Shown here: positions 1 to 11,989 of the stretch, in pieces
Position numbering within the stretch: position 1 is the stretch's first letter
Layout of the letters: each line of letters starts with the position of its first letter
Assembly (NCBI RefSeq): GCF_050947875.1
Contig: NC_134568.1
Span: forward strand, 219,665,673-219,729,672
Origin: Dermacentor variabilis
Taxonomy: Eukaryota; Arthropoda; Arachnida; Ixodida; Ixodidae
Direction of reading: 5' to 3'
DNA: 64,000 nt
Made by a program: the position numbers and the translations under genes
The notes under the pieces: model-generated
What the model was told of the DNA's origin: nothing
Database searches by the model: none
Seen by the model: only the letters and a program-made list of their open reading frames with translations

Positions 1-1350
1 TTAAAGACCTGAGGAATGGCAACTAATTTTTCTTTAAATAGACGCAGTGAGGGCTCCACGAGAGGTTGCGGACAACGATTACACCCAGAAAGCGAGCGAT
101 GCGTCTTAACATAGAATACAGCTTGACGATTGATTGAAACAGGATGCAATGACATTTGTTTGCGCGTAAAGCCAACCGATGCGCAGTTTTCAGTAGACAC
201 ACTGAGGCCTTGTTCTCGGAGATAAGACGCCGTCATGGTTGCCGCCCGCTGAAGTCTGGCTCGTACCTGAGGGCGAGCCACCGCAGAGGCGCAGATGCAA
301 ATGTCGTCGGCGTATATTGAGGCATGAACTGTCTGCGGTAGGTACTCCGCTAGTCCTACCAGGACGAGGTTGAACAAAATAGGACTCAACACTCCAGCCT
401 GCGGCACACCGCGGCAGATGTAATGTTCTCAAGCTGGGCCGTCTTCGGTCTGTAGAAAAAAGCACCTCTCTGTCAAATAGCCCCGAAGCCACTGGTACAT
501 CCGGCCACCAACTCCAACAGTCTCAAGTGAGTTCAGTATGGCCTCATGGGCGACGTTGTCATATGCTCCTTTTATATCTAGAGAAAGCGTCACTAATAGG
601 CGCTTGAGGCTTTTTTGTTTTTGGACCCAGGTTACGATGTCAATGACGTTGTCGATGGACGAGCGACCTCGACGAAAGCCCGTCATGGCGTCTGGACTGG
701 ATAGATGTTGAATCACTCTAGGTACCATTCCAAGCGGGCAAGAATCATCCTTTCCATCAATTTGCCGACGCAGCTCGAAAGCGCAATCGGACGATATGAT
801 GAGAGCTCAAGTGGAGACTTTCCAGGTTTCAGAATGGGGATCAAGCGATTCGATTTCTATTGTTTAGGAACGGCGCCGTTCTGCCAAGACTCATTGTAGT
901 AGTTGAGCAGCTCTTCACGTGTTCTTGTCCAAGGTGGCATATGGCAGCATACGTGATGCCATCAGGTCCTGGTGACGAAGAACGCCTGCAGGTCGCCAAC
1001 GCAGCATCGATCTCTTCGAGTGAAAAGAGCACGTTCATTTCTGGTACACGTGCCTCGGGGATGTCATTCGGTGCTGAGTCGGTAATGATGGCCACGGACC
1101 CAGCAACCCGCGCACAGAACTTTTCAGCCACTTGAAGTTCCGAGCGGAGTTGGTAGAGGGCCATGGCAGCAAAGGGCTTCTTTTGATGCGGAGATGAGCG
1201 AAGACCCCTAACCGTTCTCCATATGTGCGAAGAGACGGTAAAACTTGCTGCATAAACATGCAGGGTGGTCGCAAGCAAGAAAAATGACTGGAAATTCAAA
1301 CGCAGTTGAATGACGGAGCTATTAGCGTGTACGTCTTGACCGAAATGCAT
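1..1350 (-). pseudogene. Decayed LINE (non-LTR retrotransposon) reverse transcriptase, cut by the window edge
   Basis: Reverse transcriptase of a non-LTR retrotransposon, which would copy element RNA at a chromosomal nick. Read on the minus strand, 1010-950 gives a SSPGPDGI block; 728-429 gives TGFRRGRSSID and LDIKGAYDNVAHEA (RT fingers and first catalytic aspartate); about 415-370 gives a GVPQAGVLSP-like block; and YADD, the catalytic pair, lies at 314-303. Frames change and stops occur between blocks, so it is dead. The wording resembles I/R1/Jockey-type tick LINEs; the exact clade is a guess. The endonuclease is not visible. The element runs off the left edge. Confidence 0.85.
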
Positions 1351-1559
1351 CTACGAGATTTGGAGAAGCCGCCTGTTACTGGCGATTGCATATGGGAGGG
1401 GTGCAACATAATGACCGGGTAAAGGAAGGGCAGAGGCGTAGGCATGCTAAGTAGGCGAGTTATGAAGTGGTAAAGGGTAAAAGAGACTTGTAAAGAGCAT
1501 TTATGGATTAGCGGCACATGGGAAGGGAAAAAGACGTGGCTTGGAGTAGCTTACCTATG

Positions 1560-2835
1560 GACAGGTAGTGACACAAAGATAAAAATGAAGAATCGATCGA
1601 TTGCATTAGGAGTGGTATTAGTGAGTTCAAGAAATCGGGTCAGGTGATATTATTAGGCGATGTGAATGCGCACATGGAGGATTTAGACGGATATACTGAT
1701 TACAACGGTTCTCTAGTGCGGCTCTGTGCGATGAACAGAACCTTATAGTGGTTAACAGGGAGAATAAGTGCCATAGACAGGTAACGTTGCAATGCGTAAC
1801 TAGGCAGTCATGTATCGATTACGTCTTAGACTCAGAAATGGTCTACGAATGATGATAGATGAACATGGAAAAGTAGCCTGGGTAGCGACCATAAACGTTT
1901 AACCTTAAAATTTGGGAGAGATACTAACGCAAAACACGAATGAATAGCATCAGAATTTCTAAAAATGAAACAAAAGCAAATGACACAGATCGCAAGAAAC
2001 ATAGAGAAGAAAATGGAGGTGTTTCCCACAGCAGTCCGCTGATATAAGGAACTGATTGACATTGTGCAGCAGCGGATAAGACGCACATGGCACAAAAAAA
2101 AAAATTGTTGGATTGGAAAGAGAAAATCGCGTAAGTGGTGGAACAAGACAATAAAGCAAGCTATAGAAGAGCACAAGAAGGCCTCTAGGAATAATCGAAA
2201 GCCAAAAAGTTGGGATCACACGAAGTAGAGGTTCTCCTTAACAGATGGAACAAATACCGAGAAATGAGAAATGAAAAGGGTTGGGAGTGAGCTCGTGCAA
2301 GAGAAAATTAAATGCACAAGTGAGCGTTAAGTGAATAACATTCGCCAAAGCTACAAAGGCGCACCAAAAAGATTCTGAAACCATGTAAGAGCACTCGGAG
2401 CTCCAACTAAATATTTGCAAACGGCTATAAGGGATGAAGACAGTAACATTTTCGAAGGCGACGATGCGCTGCGGTACATCAGAGACGTTATTAGGGAGAA
2501 CTTCGGCACAAAAGAAATCGTAGTTCGCACCTAAACAGATCCAGCAACAACAGAGAAGCCTGAGAGATCAAAACTTAGCATACAAAACTTTTACTGGAAG
2601 AAAGAAGAAGAAAATGTCCCTAATGATACCGCCACAGGACACGATGAAATCCCAATACAGGTAATCAAGAACCTCGGTCCAAAGAGCAAGGCACTGCTGA
2701 CGCATTGAGCAAGTTATTGGAACGAAGAAAATTCCGGTTTGATGGCCTAAAAGCAAGATGAACCTCATCCACAAAGTCAAAGATGATAAGGATAGGACGA
2801 GCGCGTATAGGCTAGTTACAGTAACGTCGGTGTAT
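1560..2835 (+). pseudogene. Decayed LINE: AP endonuclease and start of reverse transcriptase
   Basis: Remnant of a second non-LTR retrotransposon, opposite in orientation to the first. At about 1620-1710 the + strand reads LLGDVNAHMEDLDGY, the GDxNAH motif of an apurinic-type endonuclease. It is followed by LIVVNRENKCHRQVT and SCIDYVL (about 1740-1830) and a GSDHKRLT-type catalytic SDH block near 1885. From about 2580 a linker leads to GHDEIPIQVIKNLG and then a YRLVTVTSVY block, the N-terminal part of an RT domain. Several stops and frame changes make it inactive. Homology ends abruptly at about 2835 where a different repeat begins, so the rest of the RT is lost or displaced. Confidence 0.8.
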
Positions 2836-3070
2836 ACAGGCTGTCCCATGTAACTTGAGCCAAACTTTAATAATATGCAAATGCCACGAAGCTGGACCGA
2901 ACCAAGGTAATGTTGTTTGCCGTCGTTTGGAGATACTCAGATTATTTTTTGCATTCCGCCTTATTCTATAATTAGTCTTAATTAATTAATTTTTTAAATT
3001 ATTATAGTTATACGAAAAGTTTCGATGAGAACATTGTAGAGCAACATGAAGAACTCCCGATACAGCTTCT

Positions 3071-3150
<80 letters not shown>
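3071..3150. repeat. (ATG)n microsatellite
   Basis: Uninterrupted trinucleotide run of about 80 bp. It is the tail of the minus-strand LINE fragment (CAT on that strand), not a coding tract. Apparent poly-Met, poly-His or poly-Ile reading frames here are artefacts of the repeat. Confidence 0.97.
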
Positions 3151-3348
3151 AAATATAGTGTTTTGTGGCGCAAGAGCCAAGTATAGCCAAAGAGTGCCAG
3201 GCCAATGTGAATGTGTTCAATGTGAAGATATAAATTACGAAAAAGGGATGTGACAGGGCTGTAAATGGGCCTAATAGACGGTCGCTGTAAAGTGCGTAAC
3301 AGATACATGTAATAAAACTATGAAAATGACTATAAAGCGTGCCAAGGA
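3071..3348 (-). mobile_element. 5'-truncated LINE 3' end with (CAT)n tail and target-site duplication
   Basis: On the minus strand this is a non-coding tail that reads TTTGGCTATACTTGGCTC, then GCGCCACAAAACACTATA, then (CAT)n. That is the 3'UTR style of tick LINEs. It is flanked by direct repeats CCCGATACAGCTTCT (3056-3070) and CCCGATACAGCTTTCT (3349-3364), which differ by one base and look like a target-site duplication. The insertion sits inside the older repeat at 2836-3425. Only the 3' end was integrated, as is usual for target-primed reverse transcription. Confidence 0.75.
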
Positions 3349-3429
3349 CCCGATACAGCTTTCTGTTGGTCAATATGTGCTACATAAAATGTTTTTCTGA
3401 GCGTTAAAGAAGCGCGCGAATACACGCGG

Positions 3430-4120
3430 GCTTCTTTCGTCCTCGCCAATCACAGAACAGTGGCATAATTGCTAGAGGTTTGTATAAGTTGGGACAAACG
3501 CTGCCCGTGTATGCCGAAAACGGCGGGCATCTAGGTATGGACGCTAGCAATTGAGCGGACTCAGCCATCTCAGCTCGGCTCTGCGGCAAACACCTTTTTC
3601 AAGGGCTTCCAAGTAATCTCCCTTAGTGTTGCTATATTGTGTTTCCGTCGTTAGCTTGGGCAACTGAAACACCATGTACCTATAAACAAGAAATAGAAAC
3701 GTATTTTCGCCGGACAGCGAAGCAAGGCTGAAGGCGTCTCAGAAATCTGGCGGGATGATGAGCACCACCAACGGCGTTGCAGACATCGCGCCTTGATGGC
3801 GCACAAGATGAAACCGAAGGAAAACCATCGGCGTTGGTCAGCGCCCCAAGGAAGTGATTAGATAGATTTACGATTTACCTTGACGTTTACTTCCGCTCAA
3901 ACCAGTGTATGCGCCACGGTGTGGTTTGCACACAGCTCAGGAGTGCAAATGTGTGTGCGCACAGTGCTCATTCCAGCAACGGAACGCGGCTCTGGCTCCG
4001 GCATAGCCAATGGAGCGCAGCGTAACGGTGCGTCCATTTGGTTTCGCCGCTTTTGAAGCCGAACGCACTGCTCGTCTCTAGAGATCTGCAGCTCCACGCG
4101 CGGACCGCGCATGCGCCATC
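3430..4120. other. No gene recognised
   Basis: Mixed-composition DNA with short open frames that show no codon pattern or motif I recognise. GC-rich words near 3900-4100 resemble the body of repeat family B but are too degraded to assign. Confidence 0.5.
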
Positions 4121-4193
4121 GATGCCGTGACGGCACGACAATGGCGAAGGTGCAGACGCGCCTCGAGCGTCCGTATAATTGCTATCGCAGTAA
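4121..4193 (+). repeat. Family B repeat, 3' end fragment
   Basis: Shares the B-family 3' end with the full copies: a GACGGCAA-type stretch, then a CGCGCCT...GTCC...TAATTGCTATCGCA ending followed by TAAAA. Only the last 70 or so bases are convincing. Confidence 0.55.
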
Positions 4194-4890
4194 AAACAAA
4201 CTTGATTGCGCTAACAAGCAAACTCTTGAAAAACTCTTGCGCCAGTACGCATGCTGAGCTGTAGTGCTCGCGAAGGAAACGCGGCAAACGAACAATACGG
4301 CTGCGGTATTTCCGGCAACCACCGCACTGCTGAATGAACGTCGGTTACTCCTGGAAAGCCAATGCACGTGGTTTCTGCAGTGGTGTCGGGTTATAACCAC
4401 TACAGGTTGCTTCCTGCAGTAACGTTCCCCTTTTCGTGGCGAAGGCCTCTAAAGAAACAGCTAAAGTGATTTCTATCTTTGAAAAATGTGCTGCAGGCAT
4501 ACTGCTTCTCACCTTCAAGATCCATTTGCATTCGCGCAAACCCATCTCAATCAACTTTCCGCAACCTAATTATTTGTTGGAGGAACAAGTAATCACGACT
4601 CATAATTAGGATCCTTCGTTTCCAGGTAAAACCCGATAATTCCCGAATTTTGCACCGCGAACAAGATTGATGAAAACCGGGTTAAAGTCGATTTCTCCCC
4701 GTAGTTTTCCCTTTCATCAAGGCTAATAATAAATGGAGATGTTGCAAAACTAATGAACACAGCCTACGTTTTGTGAGCAAATGATGAAGATATATTGTAA
4801 TATTAACATTAATATTATTATTTGCCTCGTTTTCGTTTAACATTGAGGCGAAAACGGCCATATATAAATATATAACAAAATTTGGAGGAC

Positions 4891-5631
4891 GCTTTAGAGG
4901 AAGCTTTAGCTCGGGCCCAACTCCGACGCGGTCTATTCAAATACATGTAAAACGCAAAAACGTTTTTCTGAGATAACCCCTAGACCGATTTTAATGAAAT
5001 TTGTTACATTTGAGAGACAACGTAAATTCTAGTGACTGTTGAAAACGGAATTTCGATTTAGGGCCTGAGTTTTGTTTAAAAAATGTTCAAATATTCGACC
5101 GTTTGGAAAAAAAAATAGAAGCACGAAGTTTACAAATTCATAGCTCTGCATCAAGAACAGATATGGTGGTTCTGTAAACGGCATCCATTAGATCATTCAA
5201 AGCGGACAAATTCGATATGTCATTTTACATCTTACGTGAATTTGTTACGTTAATTACAAGGGTTCTGCAAAAGCTGTATTTCTATAATACTATTTTTTAT
5301 GTTCATGTGTGACATATCAATTTTGTCCGCTTTAGACGAACTAGTAGATGCAATTCACAGAATTGTATTATCCTTTTTCGTTGTTGAGTGACAGAGTTGT
5401 AAACTTGATAGTTTCGTTTTTTTCTTTAATTTTCGATTTTTGCCGATTTTAAATAAAAAATGTACGACATAACTAAAAGAATTAGAAACCAACAGTCACT
5501 AGATTTTAAGTTTTTTTTTTTTTTAATGCAACAAACCTCGTCAAGTTTGGTGCAGTGGTTGCCGAGAAAAACGAATTCTCCTTTTACATGTATTTAGATA
5601 GGAGCACTCGAGCTAAAGCTTCCTCTTAAGC
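4891..5631. repeat. Foldback element F1, nearly complete inverted repeat
   Basis: The left end reads GAGGAAGCTTTAGCTCG, and the right end is its reverse complement. Similarity continues inward on both sides through an ATACATGTAAAA block, a TCTAGTGACTGTTG block (left 5028, right 5500), an AAAGCGGACAAA block (left 5200, right 5330) and TTAATTACAAGGGTTCTGC near the centre (about 5265). Each arm is about 370 bp with many mismatches and short indels. No coding sequence is visible, so it is a non-autonomous foldback or long-TIR element. Target duplication was not resolved. Confidence 0.8.
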
Positions 5632-6411
5632 TTCGCTTTTAAGAGCGGAATGCGATAGCATTCAGTCAGATGCCTGACTGCTTGTCACGCTTCCCGGTAA
5701 CTGGAGCGTATGTAACCGTAACGTTTACCGGAAAATTCCGGGCTGATTCCAAAGGGGATATGCACTTCTTTTCGGTTCTGTCTTATTTTATTTATTTATT
5801 TATTTTTATTTATTGATTTATTGATGACGCGCACAAAAAAATTCCGACCAACGAGAGGCTAACAGCTTCGCTGTGAAATTCCGAGGAATAACTTTGTAAA
5901 GAATGTAAGACAAAATATGACCAGCTTTAGTCATAGAACAACTTTAGTGCCGCATAAAATACATACGGCAATTTTCGCTCACAGGACGCCCGGCGCCGGA
6001 AGCCGCGACCGGATTTGCTGCGACACGGGGCCCTTAACGCTGTCGCGTTAATATATTCAGCGCGTGCCGGCCTTGAGTAAACGAAAGCTTGTTGTCTTTT
6101 AGTAGCCGTGTTTGCATGAATACAGCAATGGCGCATTACATCGCGTTTCCTGCACGTCGCATACGTGTAAACGACGGTAAGGAAGTGATTTAACGTAGGG
6201 CTGACGATGCTCTGCATTGCAAACGGCACAGGTGATACGTTGAGAGGATGTTTACCCAACCACGTTACGTTCCCAGGGTAGCTGATTCGCCTAGTTGGTA
6301 TTCGATCAATTTTGTTGCAGGAGCATGGGAACCAGTAAAAAAGTTCGATAACAGGCGAGGACGAAAGGCCCGACCGGATGACCACGGAAATGCCGCCAGC
6401 GCACTGATAAC

Positions 6412-6613
6412 AAGGACTTGTAACCTGGTGTCAACAGCGCAAAACGTAGACGGGACACGAGACGAGCAGACGACACCACAAGCGCTCGTGGTGTCGCTTG
6501 TCAGCGCTCGTGGTGTCGTCTTCTCGTCTCGTGTCCCGTCTACGTTTTGCGCTGTTGACACCAGGATGGAAAACCAACAAGCCCAAGCTGTTATTCTAGC
6601 GAAGGACTTGCAA
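6412..6613 (+). mobile_element. Hairpin insertion H1 with 12-bp direct repeats
   Basis: Direct repeats AAGGACTTGTAA (6412-6423) and AAGGACTTGCAA (6602-6613) enclose about 178 bp. Inside is a palindrome of about 62 bp per arm, CTGGTGTCAACAGCGC at the left base and GCGCTGTTGACACCAG at the right base, with a loop of about 20 bp. The palindrome is followed by AAAACCAACAAGCCCAAGCT, the family H 3' motif. No open frame of interest. Confidence 0.75.
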
Positions 6614-7659
6614 GATAAGGAAAAGAATCCCACCTACGGCGGAGCGTGTCCGTGTGCATTAATTTTTTTAATTTTTTTCCTTTGTTGAAAATGTACAAAG
6701 AATTGTTCACGAACCCGTTCTTTATATGTCATTTTCGTCAATCTGCTTTCCTTTAGATGTGGTACGAATGCCGGACAGTGAGGATTTGCCGAGACGAGTT
6801 CGCCACATAATTTGCGAGCAGCTCTTTTTGTCATTACATGTTCCAGCGAGAGATTTCTCTTGTTTCAATAGAACGCTTGTGTCCGAAACGAGACCGTTGA
6901 TTGTATTATACGTTTCTCAAGGTTACCAGAAAAATACTGTGCTTTGGGCTGCCAGACGACCAAAACCCCGCAACTTCTCCCTGGTTTTCGTGCTAGATAA
7001 CAAACACCCCGGTATCTACTCAGTTTTCCTATTTAAAAGTAACAACCAATTTTAACCCCCCAAATTGAAAAAAAAAACTAAAACACGGGAACTAAGGACG
7101 CTACTCACAATACACGTATATAGTGTGTCCTCTGTTATTCAAGCTGACAGGTTCGCACAGTGGAGTGGCAGCGATGCAAAGGAAAATGAGTCATATATGA
7201 GTTTCCCTCTCCGGAGTTGAGACATACGCAGCACATCGCATTTGTCGTGTATTTGCTCGTTTGCGCATTCCCGACATTCCATGCTGTGACTACTCTACAT
7301 TTCCATCAGATCACCCAAATCGCCGCTTGCTCGCTCGGCGTAGCTGACGTACATGTTATGCCTGCATGGGCCTGCAGAAATGGTCCATTGTGTGGCCCGC
7401 GCTTTGGGCTGACGTTATCATAGCGTAAACACGGCGTGGTTTTGGAATAGCCATCTTTATCTCTCACGTACCGCCCTTCAATCAGGCTTTAAAAGTTGGG
7501 TTCACTATAGTAACATGTCACACGAAACTGTTACGATAACAAAGTTGCGCGTGATATACGCAAGCACTCCCGACAAGGGTCGTGATGAAACACACACAAT
7601 GGGAAATAATTGATAAATAATGACCGATTTTATGTCTCAATGGAGCATCTCTAGGTTAT

Positions 7660-7795
7660 GTCTGACAGCATAGTGGAGAACTCCAGATCAATTTTGACCA
7701 CGTGGAGTTCCTTAACCTGCGCGCAAATTAAAGTAGACAGGTGTTTTTGCTTTCCGCCTCCATGGGAATGTGAACCCGCAAAAATATTTGGGAGG
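7660..7795 (-). repeat. Very old Ruka-like SINE remnant
   Basis: Matches, with many changes, the block ATTTTGACCACNTGGNGTTC and the following CCGCCTCCATGGGAATG seen in the minus-strand Ruka copy at 58408. The tRNA-like head is not recognisable. Confidence 0.4.
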
Positions 7796-8304
7796 CTGCA
7801 CGTTTATTTATCTCGCATGGCTCCTTTAATGTTATAACTCTTATTTTCATTAATATGCGCCCTCCAAACTACGCGCACCGAGGTCAGATATGGAAACGCG
7901 TGCGGTATATATGTATACCTCAGCAGCATTTGCCTCGGCCTCGCAATCGCTGCTGCACGTTGCTGAAAAGTGAATCGGTGGCATGCCCGAGGGCTGTTAT
8001 CAACATGTGCTACCGGGCATGAATGAAGCGCGATTGGGTACAAGCAAAGTAGAACATTTGTTTCCGTTCATATGTTTGCTCTGTGTGTGTGGCCCTCTGG
8101 TCGGAGGAGTTTGGAGTTTGGTTTTCATAGGCAGGAAACGCAGAGGTACGAAAACGCACTTTCAAAAAACATTTTGTTGATACGTGTATAGCTGATATGT
8201 GTTGATATGTGTCTAGCATGTTTACAGATATTTCACACGTGTTGTATGACGTTTCGAGGATGTATATATAGCGACGAGAACTGGAAATAAATCTATTGTT
8301 GAAA

Positions 8305-8400
8305 GTTAGCGCTGTGTGTGTCAGACGTACCTTCCTTTTATCCTTGTCGTTCAGCTTGTGCTACAACAAAATAAGACATGCTGTACCAACAAGCCCCTAT
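8305..8400 (+). repeat. Possible family H member without full hairpin
   Basis: GTTAGCGCTGTGTGTGTC is followed at 8385-8397 by ACCAACAAGCCCC, matching the 3' motif and the GCGCTGT word of the hairpin insertions. No palindrome partner or clear flanking duplication was found. Confidence 0.4.
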
Positions 8401-8822
8401 AGCTATCCTCATCGACATTTCACTGTTACTTTGCTTTGTTCTATTCCTGTACATATTGTAAATAAACTTTCCTTTCTCTAAGTCTCCCTCAACGTCGGCC
8501 AACTCTCGCACTCAACGGCAAGATCCAAATACCACGTAGCCTATCAGCAAAAATAGCAGGGGCCTAGACTTTAAACAAAGTATTCCGTATAAAAAGAAAC
8601 ATCTGGCATATCGTGCTTTTGCGAAATCTTGATGATGATGCTTTTAGATGATTATCGTTTCCGCTGAGCGACATGACCGTCATGGGATTCCCGCAGCCTT
8701 TCGGCGAAGACTCGGCAAGCTCTTCGCCGTAAGATAACCAACTGTCTGCTCTTCACCGACCCTAGAAGGTGGGACATATTACACACACCTTATGACCGAC
8801 ACATCACATTCACAGAGATTTT

Positions 8823-9097
8823 CGGCTCGTATCTACAAAAAGCTTTTACGTAAGCATCGATCACAAGAGCAAATGCAAGTCAATCCTGATGCAAGACATG
8901 TCATTAGCGAAGGTGGCCGGTCAATTCCAAAGAGCACTTTCGGACGAGAAGCTTTGTGGCTTCGCACCTTCGTTCGTAAGTGATCTGTGCCATTGGGCGG
9001 CCGCTTTTGCTGATGCTGTGTGCAGCATAACGATCGGCTGTAAGTTTCTCTTACGAACAATTCTAGCGTAAGAAGTTGTTTTATGAATACGGGGCCC
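8823..9097. repeat. Family E short TIR repeat
   Basis: Ends read CGGCTCGTATCTACAAAAAGC on the left and, reverse complemented, GGGCCCCGTATTCATAAAAC on the right. The body holds AATCCTGATG...GCGAAGGTGGCCGG and its complement-like partner CGATCGGCTG...TTCTAGCGTAAG. Similar units occur at 19048, 25428, 26203, 38475 and 55431. Non-coding, MITE-like. This copy is longer than the others and may be two joined units. Confidence 0.6.
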
Positions 9098-9639
9098 AGA
9101 TACGGTCACACCAAGAGCGCAGGATCGAAAAGCAAGCTGGAGCGCGCGCGACCGTGAATTGCTCACGCTGTTCATATTTTCAAGTTGGGGGTTTCTAAGT
9201 GACCCTTTTTGTTCCAATATAAAAGTTCAGCTAATTATTTTTTTTTACGGTTATGTCTCAAGTTGTATTGAGGCAGCACACACTAGCTCGAGTCATGCGA
9301 AGTAAACTCGCATAAGAGAAACTATTGACTTGTGTAAAAACAGACGCGTCGCGCTTTATTTGTTCAATGGAGGGCGCACAAACTGCATTCATGGAGCGTG
9401 GTGTTGTATTTGAATAATGAAGGTAAGGCCAATCTCACCGTCACCCTTCCACCTTTAGTCAGCCTGCCTGCGGACAACGACCGACTTTGACCATTTCTGT
9501 AAAATTTGGCGAGGTTTTAAAAGGCTACAAACAGACTGCAGAAGAATGAACATGATGTCGGTGTAAGTCCTCGCTACTTCCGTAAGGTGACTATACGGGC
9601 GACTACCTGCGGGATTAAACTCGTGGAGGACCGTAAAAA

Positions 9640-9682
9640 GTTGCCCGCTCCTGCAGCGGATCTTGTAAAAGAGTTTCTCCTT

Positions 9683-9721
<39 letters not shown>

Positions 9722-9770
9722 TTTGATATCGTCAATCCCGTTCTTGGGGTCATTGCAGGGAGGGTGATGT
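9640..9770 (-). repeat. LINE 3' end with (TAAA)n tail
   Basis: (TTTA)n at 9681-9724 on the + strand is followed by a stretch that on the minus strand reads CCCTGCAATGACCCCAAG...GGGATTGACGATATCAAATAAA. That is the style of a LINE 3'UTR ending in TAAA repeats. Strongly 5'-truncated; no coding part is visible. Confidence 0.5.
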
Positions 9771-10366
9771 AGCAAAATACATTATACATGATATTCACAC
9801 ATAAAGCGTTATATTCTATGTAACGTACAAATTCAATGACGCTATTGGTAATGAACAGCAGAAAAACAAGGAACAAAGAGTAATTATACAATGAAAAGTC
9901 GACAAGTAAATGCTCGTGCAAGAATTTAGTGTACTATTATGAGCAATATGAAAGGGAACACAGGAACGCATAGAAAACATCCTCAGACCCAGCTATATGG
10001 GTGATACGCAGCGGTCACCGTCGGAAACAAAGTGGAAAGGGCAACACTGTTCTAACAATTGTTCGCACTCCCACCGTGCGTCTGCAAAGTGCGGAACTTC
10101 GCATCGCCAGCAGACAGTGATAACACTGTTCGATATTGTGTCACTGGTAACATTTTGCGTCGAATCGTTACAAAAGGTAGCACTGTTCCTTACTTCGATA
10201 TTGATTTGTGGTAAATCTTGTAAATTGGGAAAAAATGGTCTTTAAGGGTGAGTTCATAATAAGTTTATTGGCGCTTGCCGATTATTAAAAAGATACTGAA
10301 GCAAACGAAATAAGGCAATAGCGTCATCGCAGCTTATCCTCGTCCTTTGTTTTGTTCGTTGGTGGC

Positions 10367-11388
10367 CTAATAACGCGTCATACCACCGTCGACTTGAACG
10401 ACGGCCTCCGTTTTTTGGGGCAGAGACGCGTAGAGGGCCTTGATGAATGCGGTATCACGCTGAACGCGCTTCCACTCATGTTCTATTGCTTCCCATAGTT
10501 GGTCGGAGTTCGCCAATTCTAGTGAGCTCTTCGAAAGGTTCACTTTCATGCGGCCCCAAACGTGCTCTATAACGTTCATGTCGGCACCCTTCGCGCACCA
10601 CTGAAGTTGCATTACCCCTCGCTCTTCCAAAAGGCGCGCCACGTCTTTCGATGTGTGAACGGGAGACAAGTCCTGCTGAAAAAAATAACACACATCCAGG
10701 TGCGGCCTGTTCAACACATAGGGGATCATCTGGTGCTCGAGCAGAGTGCAATGCGCAGCACTGGTGAACCTCCCATCAATTCTCACCAGTGGGCCTATAG
10801 GCCTTCTTGGGAAATCGCCCCCCAGACGTTCACAGACACGCGTCCGCTGGCGGCCACCTCCTGGATATTCTGCGGACTAAAGCGTGTGTTTTCGGTCCGC
10901 CACACTCTCTTTTGTTGGTCCCAGCGGCTCGAGAACGTGGACTCATCAGAGAAAACTACATACTTCCACTCACTCTCGCTCCAGCTGCGGTGTTCAGTAG
11001 CGAACCTCAGGCGAGCTGCTTTGTTGGCTGCGGTGAGCAGAGGTTTCTGTGCGGCGATGCGACTTCGCAGTCCTGCTTCTCTAAGCCTTCGTCGTACCGT
11101 GCTGTTGCTCAAGTTGTCCAATCCAAGAGCACCTCGAACGTCCTTTGCACTCTGGAATGGTTTGTCGCTGACGGCAGCCACGATGCAAAGGTCTTGGTCG
11201 TTCACTGTTGATCGGGGTCGTCTGCGGTGCGGCGCATCGTTTATGCGTCCTTCGTCTCGGTAAGCCTGGATAATTCGGTTGACCATATTCAATGGGCGGC
11301 CTGTCACGAGAGCAATATTGCGCTGCGTATAACCCCTTTTAGCCATTTCTATTATATCTTCCCGCTCTTTAAGAGGCACTCGAGGCAT
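10367..11388 (-). pseudogene. Tc1-family DD34E transposase, one frameshift
   Basis: Cut-and-paste transposase that would bind the terminal repeats of its own element. The first 197 codons (11388-10795) contain a helix-turn-helix region (KRGYTQRNIALVTGRPLNMV), an ArNRTAL-like RRRPRST stretch and the first catalytic aspartate in VVFSDESTFS. The frame is lost at about 10795 and resumes at 10786-10367 with the second aspartate in FFQQDLSPVHTS and the glutamate in DMNVIEHVW. Counting gives 34 residues between the second D and the E, the Tc1 signature. The break fits an extra TA dinucleotide after the QEGL codons. The combined length of about 340 codons is normal for Tc1. Terminal inverted repeats could not be found by eye. 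Confidence 0.92.
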
Positions 11389-11989
11389 CTTGAGGCTACA
11401 AAATCAGAGTTGACTGCTCTGCGTGGGTCACTGCGGTGTGCGACGTGAATTTTTCTGTACGAACTTCGTGCAACAATGTCGCGCGAGAGACAGTTTATCA
11501 ATGTTCTTTTTTAAAATTTTTCTTTATTCTATTCCTCTGTCGTCATTGGTTCAATCGTCGCCGCTGTTCGAGGTGCCACTGACAACCGGGTGCGTCGATT
11601 CAAATAAAGAATCGGTTTGAAATACAGGGCAAACTTGGTCTCGGAGTACTATCAAGCGGTTGCGCGAAAAAAAAGAGAATGAAAGAAAAGAAAGTGAATC
11701 GGTGCAGGTCACTGGCGACGATTACCGTCTTATCGGCTGTCGGACGATCCATGGCGTAAGCTGCTCCATTGTAGAAATGCCAGCGTGGTGGGAGTGCCAA
11801 CAGTTAGTGGAAGAGCGCCCTCCTTTCCCCCTTTGTGTTTCACAGCGCCATCCGCGTATCGCTCCGAGTTTGTTTCGAGGCTGTTTGCCACGCGTTCCTG
11901 TGTTCCCTTTCATATTGCTCATGATGAAGGCGCTGCTGCGATACTTGAAAGACACGGGACTTTCTGACGAATTGTGAATGTACACTGTG

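Larger units (their letters stand above)
2836..3425 (+). repeat. Arm of a foldback-type repeat with CAGGSTGTCCC end, interrupted
   Basis: Begins with CAGGCTGTCCC next to the broken LINE and runs through an AATTAATTAATT tract (2978-2990). It resembles the terminal arm of tick foldback elements starting CAGGGTGTY, such as the one at 55851. It is split at 3070/3349 by the LINE tail described separately and resumes to about 3425. No matching opposite arm is visible here, so it is a partial copy. The name rests on my recollection of tick repeats. Confidence 0.5.

Noticed and set aside
3008..3373. Long runs of His, Ile, Ser or Met in open frames across the (ATG)n tract
   Set aside because: Pure translation of a microsatellite in a LINE tail; no flanking coding signal.
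6248..6688. 146-codon open frame on + and 122-codon frame on - across H1
   Set aside because: Both arise from reading the palindrome on the two strands.
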